DNA from: Streptomyces sp. S4.7
GTDB lineage: Bacteria; Actinomycetota; Actinomycetes; Streptomycetales; Streptomycetaceae
NCBI RefSeq assembly: GCF_010384365.1
Contig: NZ_CP048397.1
Coordinates: 2,976,001-3,040,000, forward strand
Direction: 5' to 3'
DNA length: 64,000 bases
The number at the start of each line of letters is the position of its first letter. Position 1 is the first letter of the stretch. Made by a program: the position numbers and the translations under genes. The notes beneath the pieces are model-generated. The model was not told the DNA's origin and searched no databases. It was given only the letters and a program-made list of their open reading frames with translations. Shown here piece by piece: positions 16,294-25,103 of the stretch.

Positions 16294-17211
16294 ATGCGAG
16301 AACTCATCGGCAAGGGACTGCTCACCGCCGCGGCGGCGTCGAGCGTGCTGACCATGAGCGGTGGGTACGCCCAGGCCACCGACAGCGGCGCCACCGCCGC
16401 CGGGTCCCCGGGGCTGCTGTCGGGCAACAGCGTCCAGGCGCCCGTCGAGATCCCGGTCAACGTGTGCGGAAACACGGTGAATCCCGTCGGTGCGGGCAAC
16501 CCCGCCTTCGGCAACGGCTGCGGCAACTCCTCCGGTGCGCACGCGGCGCCCAAGCCCGGTCACCAGGCTCCCGCCAAGCAGCACGGCACACGCACCGAGC
16601 CCGCGGCCCACGCCGCGCCGGCCCAGGGCCCGCACTCGGGACCGGCCCGCGGCGGCCACGACAGCCAGGCCGGCTCGACGCACGGCGCCAACCCCCACGG
16701 GCACGGCGGCGGTTCGCCCAAGGAGCAGGCCCACCACGCGAGCCCCGCCGCCCACGCCGGCCACAGTGGGTCGTCGGCCTCCGGAGCGGCGCTCAACTCC
16801 CCGGGTCTGCTGTCCGGGAACCTCGTCCAGGCCCCGCTCGCCGTTCCGCTGAACATCTGCGGCAACAGCGTGGACCTGGTCGGCGTACTGAACCCGGCCT
16901 TCGGCAACTCCTGCGCCAACGGCGTCGAGAGCACCCCGGAGGCCCCGGTGCTCCCGCCGGCCCCGCACGACCCGACCGACCCGCGCGACCCGTCGAAGCC
17001 GCCCGGGGACCGCAACGTCGAGCCCCCGAACGCGCCCGGCCCCCACGGGCTCCCGGAGCAGCCGCGGGCCGTCCAGGAGGCGGGCGCCTTCGACCAGTTG
17101 GCCCAGACCGGCGCGGACACGAACCTGCTCGCCGGCGCGGCGATCAGTGCCGGGCTGCTGATCGGGGGCGGCATCCTCTACCGCCGCAACCGCCCCGGGG
17201 CGCGCGTCTAG
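16294..17211 (+). CDS. chpA: Long chaplin with two chaplin domains and a sortase signal
   Basis: Cell-wall-anchored surface protein of 305 residues. After the signal peptide (to about residue 26) comes chaplin domain 1 (SPGLLSGNSVQAPVEIPVN, two Cys). A His/Pro/Gly/Ala-rich linker of about 95 residues follows, then chaplin domain 2 (SPGLLSGNLVQAPLAVPLN, two Cys) and a Pro-rich region. The C terminus has LAQTG, a class E sortase motif (LAxTG), followed by a membrane segment and RRNRPGARV. Long chaplins hold the short ones on the wall. ATG 16294 has AGGAG at good spacing; the 24 upstream in-frame codons are not signal-peptide-like. The name chpA is by position and architecture only. Confidence 0.88.
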   Translation: MRELIGKGLLTAAAASSVLTMSGGYAQATDSGATAAGSPGLLSGNSVQAPVEIPVNVCGNTVNPVGAGNPAFGNGCGNSSGAHAAPKPGHQAPAKQHGTRTEPAAHAAPAQGPHSGPARGGHDSQAGSTHGANPHGHGGGSPKEQAHHASPAAHAGHSGSSASGAALNSPGLLSGNLVQAPLAVPLNICGNSVDLVGVLNPAFGNSCANGVESTPEAPVLPPAPHDPTDPRDPSKPPGDRNVEPPNAPGPHGLPEQPRAVQEAGAFDQLAQTGADTNLLAGAAISAGLLIGGGILYRRNRPGARV

Positions 17212-17237
17212 TTCTGCCGGTCGGGTCCGTCCCGGCC

Positions 17238-17264
17238 GACGGACGGGCTCCGAGCCCGTCCGTC
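17238..17264. terminator. Bidirectional hairpin terminator
   Basis: GACGGACGGGCT (17238-17249) pairs with AGCCCGTCCGTC (17253-17264). It lies between the convergent long-chaplin and FAD oxidoreductase genes and overlaps the stop of the latter. Confidence 0.75.
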
Positions 17265-18561
17265 AGAACCTCTCCAGCCAGTTCGCCGGCGCCGCTCCGG
17301 CCGGGAGAATCTCCCGGAGTTCTCCCGGCCGCGTATCCCGGGGCCCCGTTCCCAGTCGGCGCCGCACCCCGCGTACCACCCGGCCCGCCGTGTACGTCGT
17401 GCCGAACACGAAGCGCATGGACGGCCCGAACGACGGCGCGCTCAGCAGTCCTGTCACGAACAGACCCGGGTGCGAGGTCTCGAAGACGGTGTCCGTGTCG
17501 GGGGCGGCGCTCGCGCCCACGGTGCGCAGCCTGCGGCGCAGCCGCTCGTCGAGCAGTCCGAGCCGGTCCAGGCGCGGGGTGAAGCCGGTGGCGGCGATGA
17601 CATGGTCGGTCGTGACCGAGTCCACGGATCCGCGGGTGGAGACCAGGTCGAGCCGTACGCGGCCCCCGGCCGGGGCGGCGGCGGCGACGCTCTCGCCGAG
17701 CCGGACCTCGACCGCGGGTTCGAACCGCTCGCGCAGCCACCAGGCGCCGGCCGGGCCGAGCGCCGAGGTGAAGACGCGGGCCCGCGTCGAGGTGGGCAGC
17801 CGGTGGAAGAGGCCGGGGGTCCGCGCGTAGAGCCAGTTCCGCCAGCCGCAGCCAAGCCCCGTGTGCGGGGCGCGGGCGGCCTCGCCGAAGGGACGACGCA
17901 GGGGCGGCGGGAGGGTGTTCCAGTTCAGGTCGTGGGACCGGGCGACCACACGTACGGAGGTCCCCTGTTCCGCGAGGAGTGTCGCGGTCTCCAGCGCGGC
18001 CTGGCCCGCACCGACGACCGTCACGTCCATGCCCCTGAAGCGCGTCAGGTCCGCGTGGTCGACGCTGTGCGACACCCGCTCGGGCGGCAGGGCGCGGAGC
18101 GGGCCGGGGACATCGGCGAAGGGCCGGACGCCGACGGCGAGCACCACCGTACGGGCGAGGAAGGTCTCGCCGTCGCCCGCGGCATCGCCGTCGTCGACGG
18201 TGACCTCGAACCCGCCGCCGGCCCGGGGCCGTACGGCGGTGACGGTCCGTTCCTCCACCGGGGGCGCGGCGTTGGCGGCGAACCAGAGGCCGTACGAGGC
18301 GAAGAAGCCGACCGGAAGCGGGACACCGTGCCGGACCTGGACCCCCTTGGTGGTCGCGTAGGCGGCCAGCCCGAAGGCGCGCTTCGGGTCGGACAGGTTC
18401 GACGCCCACGGCTCCGACTTCAGGAGCATGCCCGGAGGCATCCCGTCCCGCCAGGCCGCCATCGGCCTGCCGAACACGCGTGGCTGGAGACCGGCCGCCG
18501 CCGCGTGCGAGGCGATGGACAGCCCGTACGGGCCCGCACCCACAACTACCAATTCCTGCAT
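17263..18561 (-). CDS. FAD/NAD(P)-binding oxidoreductase (flavin monooxygenase-like)
   Basis: A 432-residue two-dinucleotide-binding flavoprotein. The FAD site GAGPYGLS lies at residues 8-15 and a second Rossmann motif GAGQAALE near the middle; ATGF marks the C-terminal FAD contact. It resembles lysine/ornithine N-monooxygenase and FMO-type proteins but lacks the Baeyer-Villiger fingerprint. The start ATG lies inside the 3' end of the ATP-grasp gene (16-bp overlap) and has no good Shine-Dalgarno, so it is probably translated by coupling. The pairing suggests the two enzymes modify the same compound, perhaps an amino-acid-like or polysaccharide substituent. Function is not established. Confidence 0.82.
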   Translation of the reverse strand: MQELVVVGAGPYGLSIASHAAAAGLQPRVFGRPMAAWRDGMPPGMLLKSEPWASNLSDPKRAFGLAAYATTKGVQVRHGVPLPVGFFASYGLWFAANAAPPVEERTVTAVRPRAGGGFEVTVDDGDAAGDGETFLARTVVLAVGVRPFADVPGPLRALPPERVSHSVDHADLTRFRGMDVTVVGAGQAALETATLLAEQGTSVRVVARSHDLNWNTLPPPLRRPFGEAARAPHTGLGCGWRNWLYARTPGLFHRLPTSTRARVFTSALGPAGAWWLRERFEPAVEVRLGESVAAAAPAGGRVRLDLVSTRGSVDSVTTDHVIAATGFTPRLDRLGLLDERLRRRLRTVGASAAPDTDTVFETSHPGLFVTGLLSAPSFGPSMRFVFGTTYTAGRVVRGVRRRLGTGPRDTRPGELREILPAGAAPANWLERF

Positions 18562-19865
18562 AGGAGTTCACCGCTCTCTCGGTTCTCTGACTTCTCGGGG
18601 GGACTGCTGGGGCGGCTGCCGCGGCCACGCGCCGCGCGCCGGAGCCAGGCCGCGGTCATGGCGTACGCGGGGCGCGGGTCGTCTCGCGCGAACCACGCCG
18701 TCTCCGTGCCCCCCGCCCGGACCCCACGGTCCGCCTCACGCCCCCTCGACCGGCCCCGGCGTCCGGCCGTGGCGAGCGGGGAGAGCAGGGACAGCAGCGC
18801 GTAGTTCTCGACCACGAAAGTCCGTCCGTAGGCGGGGACCTGCGGTGGGACGGGGCGCCCGGTGAGGTCCAGATGCAGCGCCCGCACGACGTCCGTCCCC
18901 GACGCGTCGGTGAAGAGACGGAACTGGGCTCCGGGCCGCGGGTTGAAATCGAGCAGGTGGTACGCGCCGGTGTCGGGGTCGAGCCGGAAGTCCAGATCGA
19001 CGATGCCCCGGTAGCCGAGCGCGGCGGTCACCTCGCGCCCGAGCCGCTCCACGGCGGGGTTGGGCAGCCATCGGCCGACCGCCGTCAGCCCCGCCCCGAC
19101 CGGCCACGACCGTTCCTTGCGTCCCGTCGCGCCCATCAGAAGGGTGCCGTCACGACCGCGGTAGCCGTGGAAGAACCAGTCGAGGTCACGGCCCGGCGGC
19201 AGCCGCCGCTGGAGCAGCAGCCGGCTCCCCGACTCCGCACCGCGTGCGAACAGTTTTCGGGCCTCCCGGGGCGAGCGGACCACGACGGTGCTGCGCAGCC
19301 CGGATCCCTCGGGCAGCAGCCAGGGCCGGCTCCACTTGGCGACCACCGGCGGCCCGAGCGCCGACGCCGACCGCGCGGCATCCCCGGCGTCGTCGGGGAC
19401 GACCGTGCGGGGATGCGGCAGGCCGAGCGCGCCGCAGATGGCGGCCAGCTCCGCCTTGTCCGCGACCCGCTCCGGCAGCCCCGGCGGCTGTTCGGGCAGG
19501 AGATAGCGGCCGGCCAGCCGGGGGCGCAGCCGGGCGGCCGAGATCGCGCTCAGATCGTCGAGCGGGACGAGGACGGCGGGGGCGCCGAGCCGATCCGAGA
19601 TCCGCAGCAGCAGTTCGTGCAGTCGCTCGTCCTCGGTCCGGTTCGTCCGAGGGCCGGCCCAATCATCTGAGGCCCGGTCAGGTCGCGGATGCGCGCTGTG
19701 CAGATACCGGGATCCGGCGACCGGGCTCCGGAGCGACTCGATCACCGCGTGCACCGTGATCCCGGCCCGGCCGAGGGATCTGACGGCGCCGAGGGTCCCG
19801 TGGTGGAACGGATTCCGGTCGAGCCGCACGAGGACGGCGGGGACGGCGCTGTCAAAGCTCACCAC
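18546..19865 (-). CDS. ATP-grasp carboxylate-amine ligase-like protein
   Basis: A 439-residue protein with an N-terminal Rossmann-like domain (VPAVLVRLDRNPFHHGTLG), a central ATP-grasp with VVAKWSRPWL, and the metal/ATP-binding VDLDFRLDPDTG-LLDFNPRPGAQF segment. It resembles the carboxylate-amine ligases and D-aspartate ligase-like proteins. Such enzymes join a carboxylate to an amine or hydroxyl through an acyl phosphate. Two GTG codons stand in tandem at 19865 and 19862, with GAAGGA upstream; the first was taken. The C-terminal 60 residues are Arg/Gly-rich and poorly folded-looking. It is followed by the overlapping FAD enzyme and sits between the rodlin/chaplin block and the polysaccharide operon. 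Confidence 0.8.
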   Translation of the reverse strand: MVSFDSAVPAVLVRLDRNPFHHGTLGAVRSLGRAGITVHAVIESLRSPVAGSRYLHSAHPRPDRASDDWAGPRTNRTEDERLHELLLRISDRLGAPAVLVPLDDLSAISAARLRPRLAGRYLLPEQPPGLPERVADKAELAAICGALGLPHPRTVVPDDAGDAARSASALGPPVVAKWSRPWLLPEGSGLRSTVVVRSPREARKLFARGAESGSRLLLQRRLPPGRDLDWFFHGYRGRDGTLLMGATGRKERSWPVGAGLTAVGRWLPNPAVERLGREVTAALGYRGIVDLDFRLDPDTGAYHLLDFNPRPGAQFRLFTDASGTDVVRALHLDLTGRPVPPQVPAYGRTFVVENYALLSLLSPLATAGRRGRSRGREADRGVRAGGTETAWFARDDPRPAYAMTAAWLRRAARGRGSRPSSPPEKSENRESGELLCRNW

Positions 19866-20012
19866 TGCGGTGTCCTTCGTTTCGATGACCCATGCGAGGG
19901 ATGGAATTCACGAACGGTCTACGGGAGCGGCCGACCGGATTCCCGATCGTCTTATTAGAAATACTTTTGGATGAGTGCGACCAAGGAACGCGTCCCCTCA
20001 CGAGGAGCACAC

Positions 20013-21185
20013 ATGTCCTATCGGCGCCGACGGCTGATCAGCACCTGTCTGGGTGTCATCACGGCCGGCCTCCTTGTTTCAGGTTCCGTGCTGCCGATGG
20101 CGACCGACGCCGCCGGTCCCGATACTTCCGGCGCTCCCGCACCACCGGAAGTCAAATCAACGGCGGTCGGCGCATACCTCAATTACGGCCCCGAGGGCAT
20201 CCGCCGCATGACCGAGATGCAGAAGTGGCTCGGCGGTACGGAACTGCGGGTCGGGCACACCTACCTCCCCGGCGACGTGTGGTCCAACATCGAGGGCAGC
20301 CCGAGCTTCCTGCGCGACTGGGCCGACTGGAAGAAGGCCGACGCCGACCGCATGTTCGTGCTCAACGTCCCCATGCTCGAACGCACCGAGGGCCGGGTCC
20401 CCGACCTGCTCGTACGCAGAGAGCTTCGCCGGGGCGCACGGGGCGACTACGACCGGCACTTCAAGGTGCTGGCCGAGCGCCTCGTCTCGCTCGGCGTGCC
20501 GGACACCGTCCTCGTACTCGGCTGGGAGATGAACGGCACGACGTACACGCACCGCTGCGGCCCCGACCCGACGGCGTGGAAGGCGTACTGGAAGCGGATC
20601 GTCGGCGCCATGCGCGCGGTGCCCGGCCAAGAATTCCGTTTCGATTTCGCTCCGAACCGCGGAAGGGACACCATCGCCTGGACCGAGTGCTATCCGGGCG
20701 ACGACGTCGTGGACATCATGGGAATGGACTCCTACGACCAGCCGCCGGGAGGGACGTTCGACGAGCAGGTGAATGAGCCTTTCGGACTCCGTAAGCACGT
20801 GGAGTTCGCCGCTGAACATGGAAAGGTTATCTCCTATCCGGAGTGGGGCCTCTTCCGCAACGGCGACAATCCCACGTATATGCGGGGCATGCTCAAGTGG
20901 TTCGAACAGCACCGGCCGCTTTATCAGACGCTCACGGACTACTGCCCGCACGGCGTGTGGCAGTGCGGTACGAATCCGCAGGCGTCGAAGGTGTTCCGTG
21001 CCACGCTGTACGGGCTGAGGCCGGAGCCCGGCACGGGCACTCCCACAGTGCCCGTGCCCAGCACTCCGGCGAAGCCGGGAACACCCCTGAACTGCAACCA
21101 GCTGACGCCCAGTTCGTGGATCGAGGCCCTGCTCGGCGAGAAGGTCTGTCTCCGGGTCGGCAGCTGGGAGCGCTGGCTGTCCTGA
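20013..21185 (+). CDS. Secreted GH26-like glycoside hydrolase
   Basis: A 390-residue exported protein with a signal peptide (RRRR, then a hydrophobic stretch to about residue 35) and a TIM-barrel-like catalytic domain. The family GH26 acid/base is seen in LGWEMNG and the nucleophile in SYPEWGL, with VDIMGMDSYD between them. GH26 members cut beta-mannans and related beta-linked polymers. A Pro/Thr linker near residue 345 leads to a short C-terminal Cys-containing segment. ATG 20013 has GAGGAG upstream. It is the only rightward gene in the polysaccharide block and may trim or release the exopolymer made by the neighbouring operon; that role is inferred. Confidence 0.8.
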   Translation: MSYRRRRLISTCLGVITAGLLVSGSVLPMATDAAGPDTSGAPAPPEVKSTAVGAYLNYGPEGIRRMTEMQKWLGGTELRVGHTYLPGDVWSNIEGSPSFLRDWADWKKADADRMFVLNVPMLERTEGRVPDLLVRRELRRGARGDYDRHFKVLAERLVSLGVPDTVLVLGWEMNGTTYTHRCGPDPTAWKAYWKRIVGAMRAVPGQEFRFDFAPNRGRDTIAWTECYPGDDVVDIMGMDSYDQPPGGTFDEQVNEPFGLRKHVEFAAEHGKVISYPEWGLFRNGDNPTYMRGMLKWFEQHRPLYQTLTDYCPHGVWQCGTNPQASKVFRATLYGLRPEPGTGTPTVPVPSTPAKPGTPLNCNQLTPSSWIEALLGEKVCLRVGSWERWLS

Positions 21186-21219
21186 CCGCCCCGTCGCGGC
21201 GGCAGGGATCCCCCCGGAA

Positions 21220-22449
21220 TCAGCCCTTGCCCTCGCCGCGGCGGGTCCGCTTCGCCAGGCCCGCCTTCATCGCCGGCAGCCGCTCGTTGACCAGGACGGC
21301 CGCCCGGTCGCGCGCGGCGGCCTGGGTGGCGACCAGCCGCAGCGAGGGGGCCAGCAGGCCGCGCGCCATCAGCAGTCGCCGGTTGCCGACCGTCTCCGGA
21401 CGCCAGTGGTGCTTGTACGGCTCGTTGCCGCGCAGCATGCTCAGCGTCGGGCGTCCGTCTGCGCTGATCCGCCGGGCGCTCTCGCGCAGCAGCATCGTGG
21501 CGACGTCGACCTTCCGGTCGCGCAGCATCGGGTCGGCGCCGTACAGATAGCCGCCTCCGAGCCGCGGGGACATCAGGGTGAGGTCGGCGGCGACCACTTC
21601 GCCCGCGAGCAGGAATTCGGTGACCATCGCGTCGCCGTGCTCGACCATGGACCGCACGGAGCGGGTCAGATGCGCCGAGAAGCGGGCGCTGAGGTGTTCG
21701 GTGGTGACGCCGCGTCCCTGCCACTGGAGCCGGTGCAGATGCAGGAGGCGTTCGACGGCGGTCGGGATCTCGTCCGCGGGCACCACGCGCGCCTCGATGC
21801 CGAGCGAGTCGATCTTGCGGAGTTTGGCCCTGGCGCGCTGGGCGCGCGACGACGAGAGACGGCCGAGCAGTTCGTCCATGGGGACGGCGGGCAGTTCCAG
21901 ACAGGACGAGTCCGGCAGCCGGTCGCGCGGGCCGTCCCAGCACTCGTAGACGCGTTCGGCGGCGGCTTCGGGCCGTACCTCCCGCAGGTCGATGACGGCG
22001 CCGCGCGCGGCGACGGCCAGGGCCTTGGCGAGCGCCGGGGCCGCGCTGTCGACGCAGTCGTCGTCGAGCAGGACGTCGGAGAAGTCGGAGATTCCGCCGC
22101 CGAGCTGGACCAGGACGGGGACCGGCCGGTGCGTCAGCATCAGCGGGGCCGCGGCGACGAGGGTGCCGCCGCGGCGTACGAGGACGACGCGGAGCCGGCC
22201 GGGGGTACCGTACGACAGCCACCAGGAGTGCAGCCAGGCGTGGCTCTGGAACGGGGTGGCCGGGCCGGAGCGGCGGTGCAGCGCGGTCCATTCGGCCGCG
22301 AGCGCGCCGAACCGGTCGGGATCCCGGCAGATCTCCGAGGTCAGTGGTGTGAGGGTGCCTCTGCGGACGGGTGTGGCCGGGGCCGTGCGCGCGCGCACGA
22401 AGATCCGCCGGACGGGTCCTTCGTTCCGGGTGGTCTGTTCGGTCGCCAT
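21220..22449 (-). CDS. FemAB/BioF2-like GNAT acyltransferase
   Basis: A 409-residue protein of the Acetyltransf_6 (FemAB-like) type often found in exopolysaccharide clusters. Recognisable are TPFQSHAWLHSWW, LRKIDSLGIEARVV and the second-GNAT segment with YLYGADPML followed by LSMLRGNEPYKHHW. Such proteins transfer acyl or aminoacyl groups to sugars or lipid-linked intermediates. The ATG at 22449 overlaps the stop of the chain-length protein by 1 bp (TGATG), so it is coupled. It is the last gene of the leftward operon. The exact substituent is unknown. Confidence 0.8.
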   Translation of the reverse strand: MATEQTTRNEGPVRRIFVRARTAPATPVRRGTLTPLTSEICRDPDRFGALAAEWTALHRRSGPATPFQSHAWLHSWWLSYGTPGRLRVVLVRRGGTLVAAAPLMLTHRPVPVLVQLGGGISDFSDVLLDDDCVDSAAPALAKALAVAARGAVIDLREVRPEAAAERVYECWDGPRDRLPDSSCLELPAVPMDELLGRLSSSRAQRARAKLRKIDSLGIEARVVPADEIPTAVERLLHLHRLQWQGRGVTTEHLSARFSAHLTRSVRSMVEHGDAMVTEFLLAGEVVAADLTLMSPRLGGGYLYGADPMLRDRKVDVATMLLRESARRISADGRPTLSMLRGNEPYKHHWRPETVGNRRLLMARGLLAPSLRLVATQAAARDRAAVLVNERLPAMKAGLAKRTRRGEGKG

Positions 22450-23114
22450 CACACACTCTCCGTCTGCGGCACGGATGCCGTCGATGGGCCGGGGACCGTC
22501 GCGTGCGCCTCTTCGCGCCGGCGCTTGGGGCGGACCAGCACCCCGAGTCCGCCGAGCAGTCCGCCCGCGGCGGCGCCGACGAGCGCGGCCAGCGGCACGG
22601 ACGGGGAGGCGGGGCTGGTGGGCTTGACCGCGCGGGAGAACTGGACCACCCGTACGTTCGTACTGCCCTGCATCTGGGTGCCGTTGAGCACCAGCGAGCG
22701 CGCGACGCCGTCGGCCATGCTGACGGCCGCCTGGGCGCCGCTGGACGTGGCCGTCACCGAGATCATCGGGGCGTCGGGCGAGGTGACAGTGGTGACGTTC
22801 TCCTTCAGGACCTTGGAGGAGACCCCGGCCCACACCTGGGCGTCGCCGACGGCGGCGACCTGCGAGGCGACCCGCCCGTACGCCTGCGCGAAGCCCAGCG
22901 CCGAGGCGGGGTCGGTCTTGTCGGTCGGTACGACGAGCACGTAGCTGGTGGCGGAGTACTGCGGGGTGCGCAGCATCCCGTACCCGCCGCCCGCGAGCGC
23001 CCCGATCAGGACGCCGACCGGCACGATCCACCAGACGGGCAGTGCCCTGATCCTCGCCAGGACGCGGCCGGGCCAACTGCCCGCGCGCCGTCGGCCGTTC
23101 TCGTTGTCGGTCAT
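22449..23114 (-). CDS. Wzz/YveK-type chain-length membrane protein
   Basis: A 221-residue protein with two membrane segments, near residues 28-46 (PVWWIVPVGVLIG) and 174-194 (VPLAALVGAAAGGLLGG), flanking a periplasm-like loop. This is the layout of polysaccharide co-polymerases (Wzz, YveK/CapA). The Pro-rich motif before the second helix (PTSPASPSVPLA) is typical. No kinase domain is attached; the C-terminal tail is Arg-rich. It likely sets polymer length together with the polymerase encoded upstream. The gap to the preceding glycosyltransferase is 7 bp. Confidence 0.8.
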   Translation of the reverse strand: MTDNENGRRRAGSWPGRVLARIRALPVWWIVPVGVLIGALAGGGYGMLRTPQYSATSYVLVVPTDKTDPASALGFAQAYGRVASQVAAVGDAQVWAGVSSKVLKENVTTVTSPDAPMISVTATSSGAQAAVSMADGVARSLVLNGTQMQGSTNVRVVQFSRAVKPTSPASPSVPLAALVGAAAGGLLGGLGVLVRPKRRREEAHATVPGPSTASVPQTESV

Positions 23115-23121
23115 CGCTAAC

Positions 23122-24306
23122 TCACTCCTCGGGGGTGGCCGGGCGCCGGACAGCGGGCTCGGACGAGCCGGTGCGGCGCAGGGCGCGGTCGTAGACGGAC
23201 ATCAGCTGTTCGGCACTGCGGGAGATGTCGTAGTGGCGGGCGGCGGGTGGTGCCGGCAGCCGGGGCGGGCCGTCGCCGGCCGCCAACCGCCCCTGTGCCG
23301 CGACCAGTTCGGCGACGAGACCGTCGACGGACCCGGTGATCCGGCGGGCGCCGGGCGCCGCGTCGGGGGGCAGGTCCGTCAGGGCGGGGCAGGTGACGTA
23401 CAGGACGGGCAGCCCGGCGGCCAGGCCCTCGATCACGGCGAGCCCGAAGGCCTCGTCGGCGGAGGTGGAGACGAAGAGGTCCATGGCGGCGAGGAGTGAC
23501 GGCAGGTCAGGTCCGGTGCCGTCGGGGGGTTTCGGCGGCGGGTCCTCGCACGCGCCGTGCAGCAGGACGCGGTCGCCGGCGCCCAACTCGGCGGCCAGAT
23601 CGAGAAGTCGGTCGCGCTCGGGGCCCTCGCCGACGAGCAGCAGGCGGGCGCCGGGCAGTGCGGCGACGGCTCTGACGAGAGTGTCGAAGCGCTTGCCCTC
23701 GCTGAGCCTGCCGATACCGCCGACCACGAACGCGTCGGCGGGCAGGCCGAGTTCGGCCCGTGCCTTGTGCCGGGCCGTCTCGTCGTAGGAGAAGCGCGGC
23801 ACGTCGATGCCGTTGGGCACGACATGGATACGGTCGCGGCGTACGCCCCAGCGGCGCAGCCGGTTCGCGACGGTCGTCGAGACGGCGACGGTCTCCGTGC
23901 CGAGGCGTTCGCTGCCGAGGTAGAGGACCCGGGCACCGACGGTCAGCGAGCGGCCCTCGATCTGGGTGGCGCCCAGCGAGTGCTCGGTGGCGACGACGGT
24001 GCGTACGCCCGCGAGGCGCGCGGCGAGGCGTCCGTACACACAGGCGCGGTAGAGGTGCGTGTGGACCAGGTCGTACCGGCCGTCCTTGATCAGTCCTGTC
24101 AGCCGGGGCAGCGCGCCGATGTCGCGGTTGCCCCTTATATCGAGGTCCGTGACGGGGAAGCCGTCGGCGACGATGCCGCGTGCGACGGCGCCGGGGTTGG
24201 TGAGCGTGACGACGGCGCTCTGCGTGGGCAACCGGTTGAGCAGCAGGCGCAGTTGCTGTTCGGCACCACCGATACCGAGACCGGTGATGACGTGCAGTAC
24301 CTTCAT
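23122..24306 (-). CDS. GT4-family glycosyltransferase
   Basis: A 394-residue retaining glycosyltransferase with GT-B fold. The N-terminal domain starts MKVLHVITGLGIGGAEQQ, with the Gly-rich acceptor loop. The C-terminal domain has VPNGIDVPRF, IGRLSEGKRFD and the nucleotide-sugar contact DEAFGLAVIEGLAAG (E-x7-E type). The ATG overlaps the deacetylase stop by 4 bp (ATGA). A hydrophobic Pro-rich insert lies near residue 285 (DPPPKPPDGTG). It should add one sugar to the undecaprenyl-linked repeat unit on the cytoplasmic side. Confidence 0.9.
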   Translation of the reverse strand: MKVLHVITGLGIGGAEQQLRLLLNRLPTQSAVVTLTNPGAVARGIVADGFPVTDLDIRGNRDIGALPRLTGLIKDGRYDLVHTHLYRACVYGRLAARLAGVRTVVATEHSLGATQIEGRSLTVGARVLYLGSERLGTETVAVSTTVANRLRRWGVRRDRIHVVPNGIDVPRFSYDETARHKARAELGLPADAFVVGGIGRLSEGKRFDTLVRAVAALPGARLLLVGEGPERDRLLDLAAELGAGDRVLLHGACEDPPPKPPDGTGPDLPSLLAAMDLFVSTSADEAFGLAVIEGLAAGLPVLYVTCPALTDLPPDAAPGARRITGSVDGLVAELVAAQGRLAAGDGPPRLPAPPAARHYDISRSAEQLMSVYDRALRRTGSSEPAVRRPATPEE

Positions 24307-25103
24307 GCGCCGCCGCCCTTGGGTACGGTCGCGGTCCCCCGCCGCTCGACAGCCGCGGCGGCGGGCGGGTAGGGGCCGTACGGGACCGGCTCGCGCCGCC
24401 GGCCGTGCAGTGCGCGCTTCAGGAACAGCCGGAGCCCGGTGTCCTCCTGGCCGATGTGCAGGCGCGGCAGGGCGAACAGGCCGGTGAGCGGGCCGGGGTC
24501 GATGCCGACGGCGTACCGGTAGCCGGCGTCCCGTACGGCGGACATGGCGCGCTCGTCGACCGTGCCGTACGGGTAGCAGAACCCGGTCACCTCGGCGCCC
24601 GTGATCGCGCTCAGCGCCTCCCGGCTGCCGAGCGTCTCCTCGGCCAGCAGCGCGTCGTCGGCCTTGGTGAGATCGGTGTGGCGCAGTCCGTGCGAGCCGA
24701 TCTCCATGCCCGCCGCCGCCGCCTCGCGGATGCCGTCCTCCGTGAGGAGGGGTTTGCGCGGGCCGAGGCGGTCCCATTCGTTGGTGCCGCCGAGACGGCC
24801 GGGGAGCGTGTAGACGGTGGCGGTGAACTGATACCGGTGCAGCAGAGGTACGGCGTCGGTCAGGAAGTCGGCGTAGCCGTCGTCGAACGTGAGGCCGACG
24901 AGTCCGGCGTGGCTGCCCCGCGCGCGGGCGAGCAGCAGGCGTTCCATGCTCACGCCGGTGAGCCTGCGGCGGCGCAGCCAGCGCAGCTGCCGGTCGAGCC
25001 GGTCGGGTGAGACGGTCACTTGGTAGGGGTCGTCGGTCGGGTCGTTGATCGAGTGGTACATGGCTGCCCACAAGGGGCCTTCGGGCACCGTGTCAGCGGA
25101 CAT
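24303..25103 (-). CDS. Polysaccharide deacetylase (NodB domain, CE4)
   Basis: A 266-residue CE4-type deacetylase that removes N- or O-acetyl groups from glycans. Motif 1 TFDDGYADF holds the catalytic and metal Asp, motif 2 SHGLRHTDL the metal His pair, and CYPYGTVD motif 3. No signal peptide is obvious, so it may act on the lipid-linked precursor in the cytoplasm or be exported by an unrecognised route. It starts 11 bp inside the end of the flippase gene and its stop overlaps the next glycosyltransferase. Deacetylation would give the polymer positive charge; that is inference. Confidence 0.88.
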   Translation of the reverse strand: MSADTVPEGPLWAAMYHSINDPTDDPYQVTVSPDRLDRQLRWLRRRRLTGVSMERLLLARARGSHAGLVGLTFDDGYADFLTDAVPLLHRYQFTATVYTLPGRLGGTNEWDRLGPRKPLLTEDGIREAAAAGMEIGSHGLRHTDLTKADDALLAEETLGSREALSAITGAEVTGFCYPYGTVDERAMSAVRDAGYRYAVGIDPGPLTGLFALPRLHIGQEDTGLRLFLKRALHGRRREPVPYGPYPPAAAAVERRGTATVPKGGGA

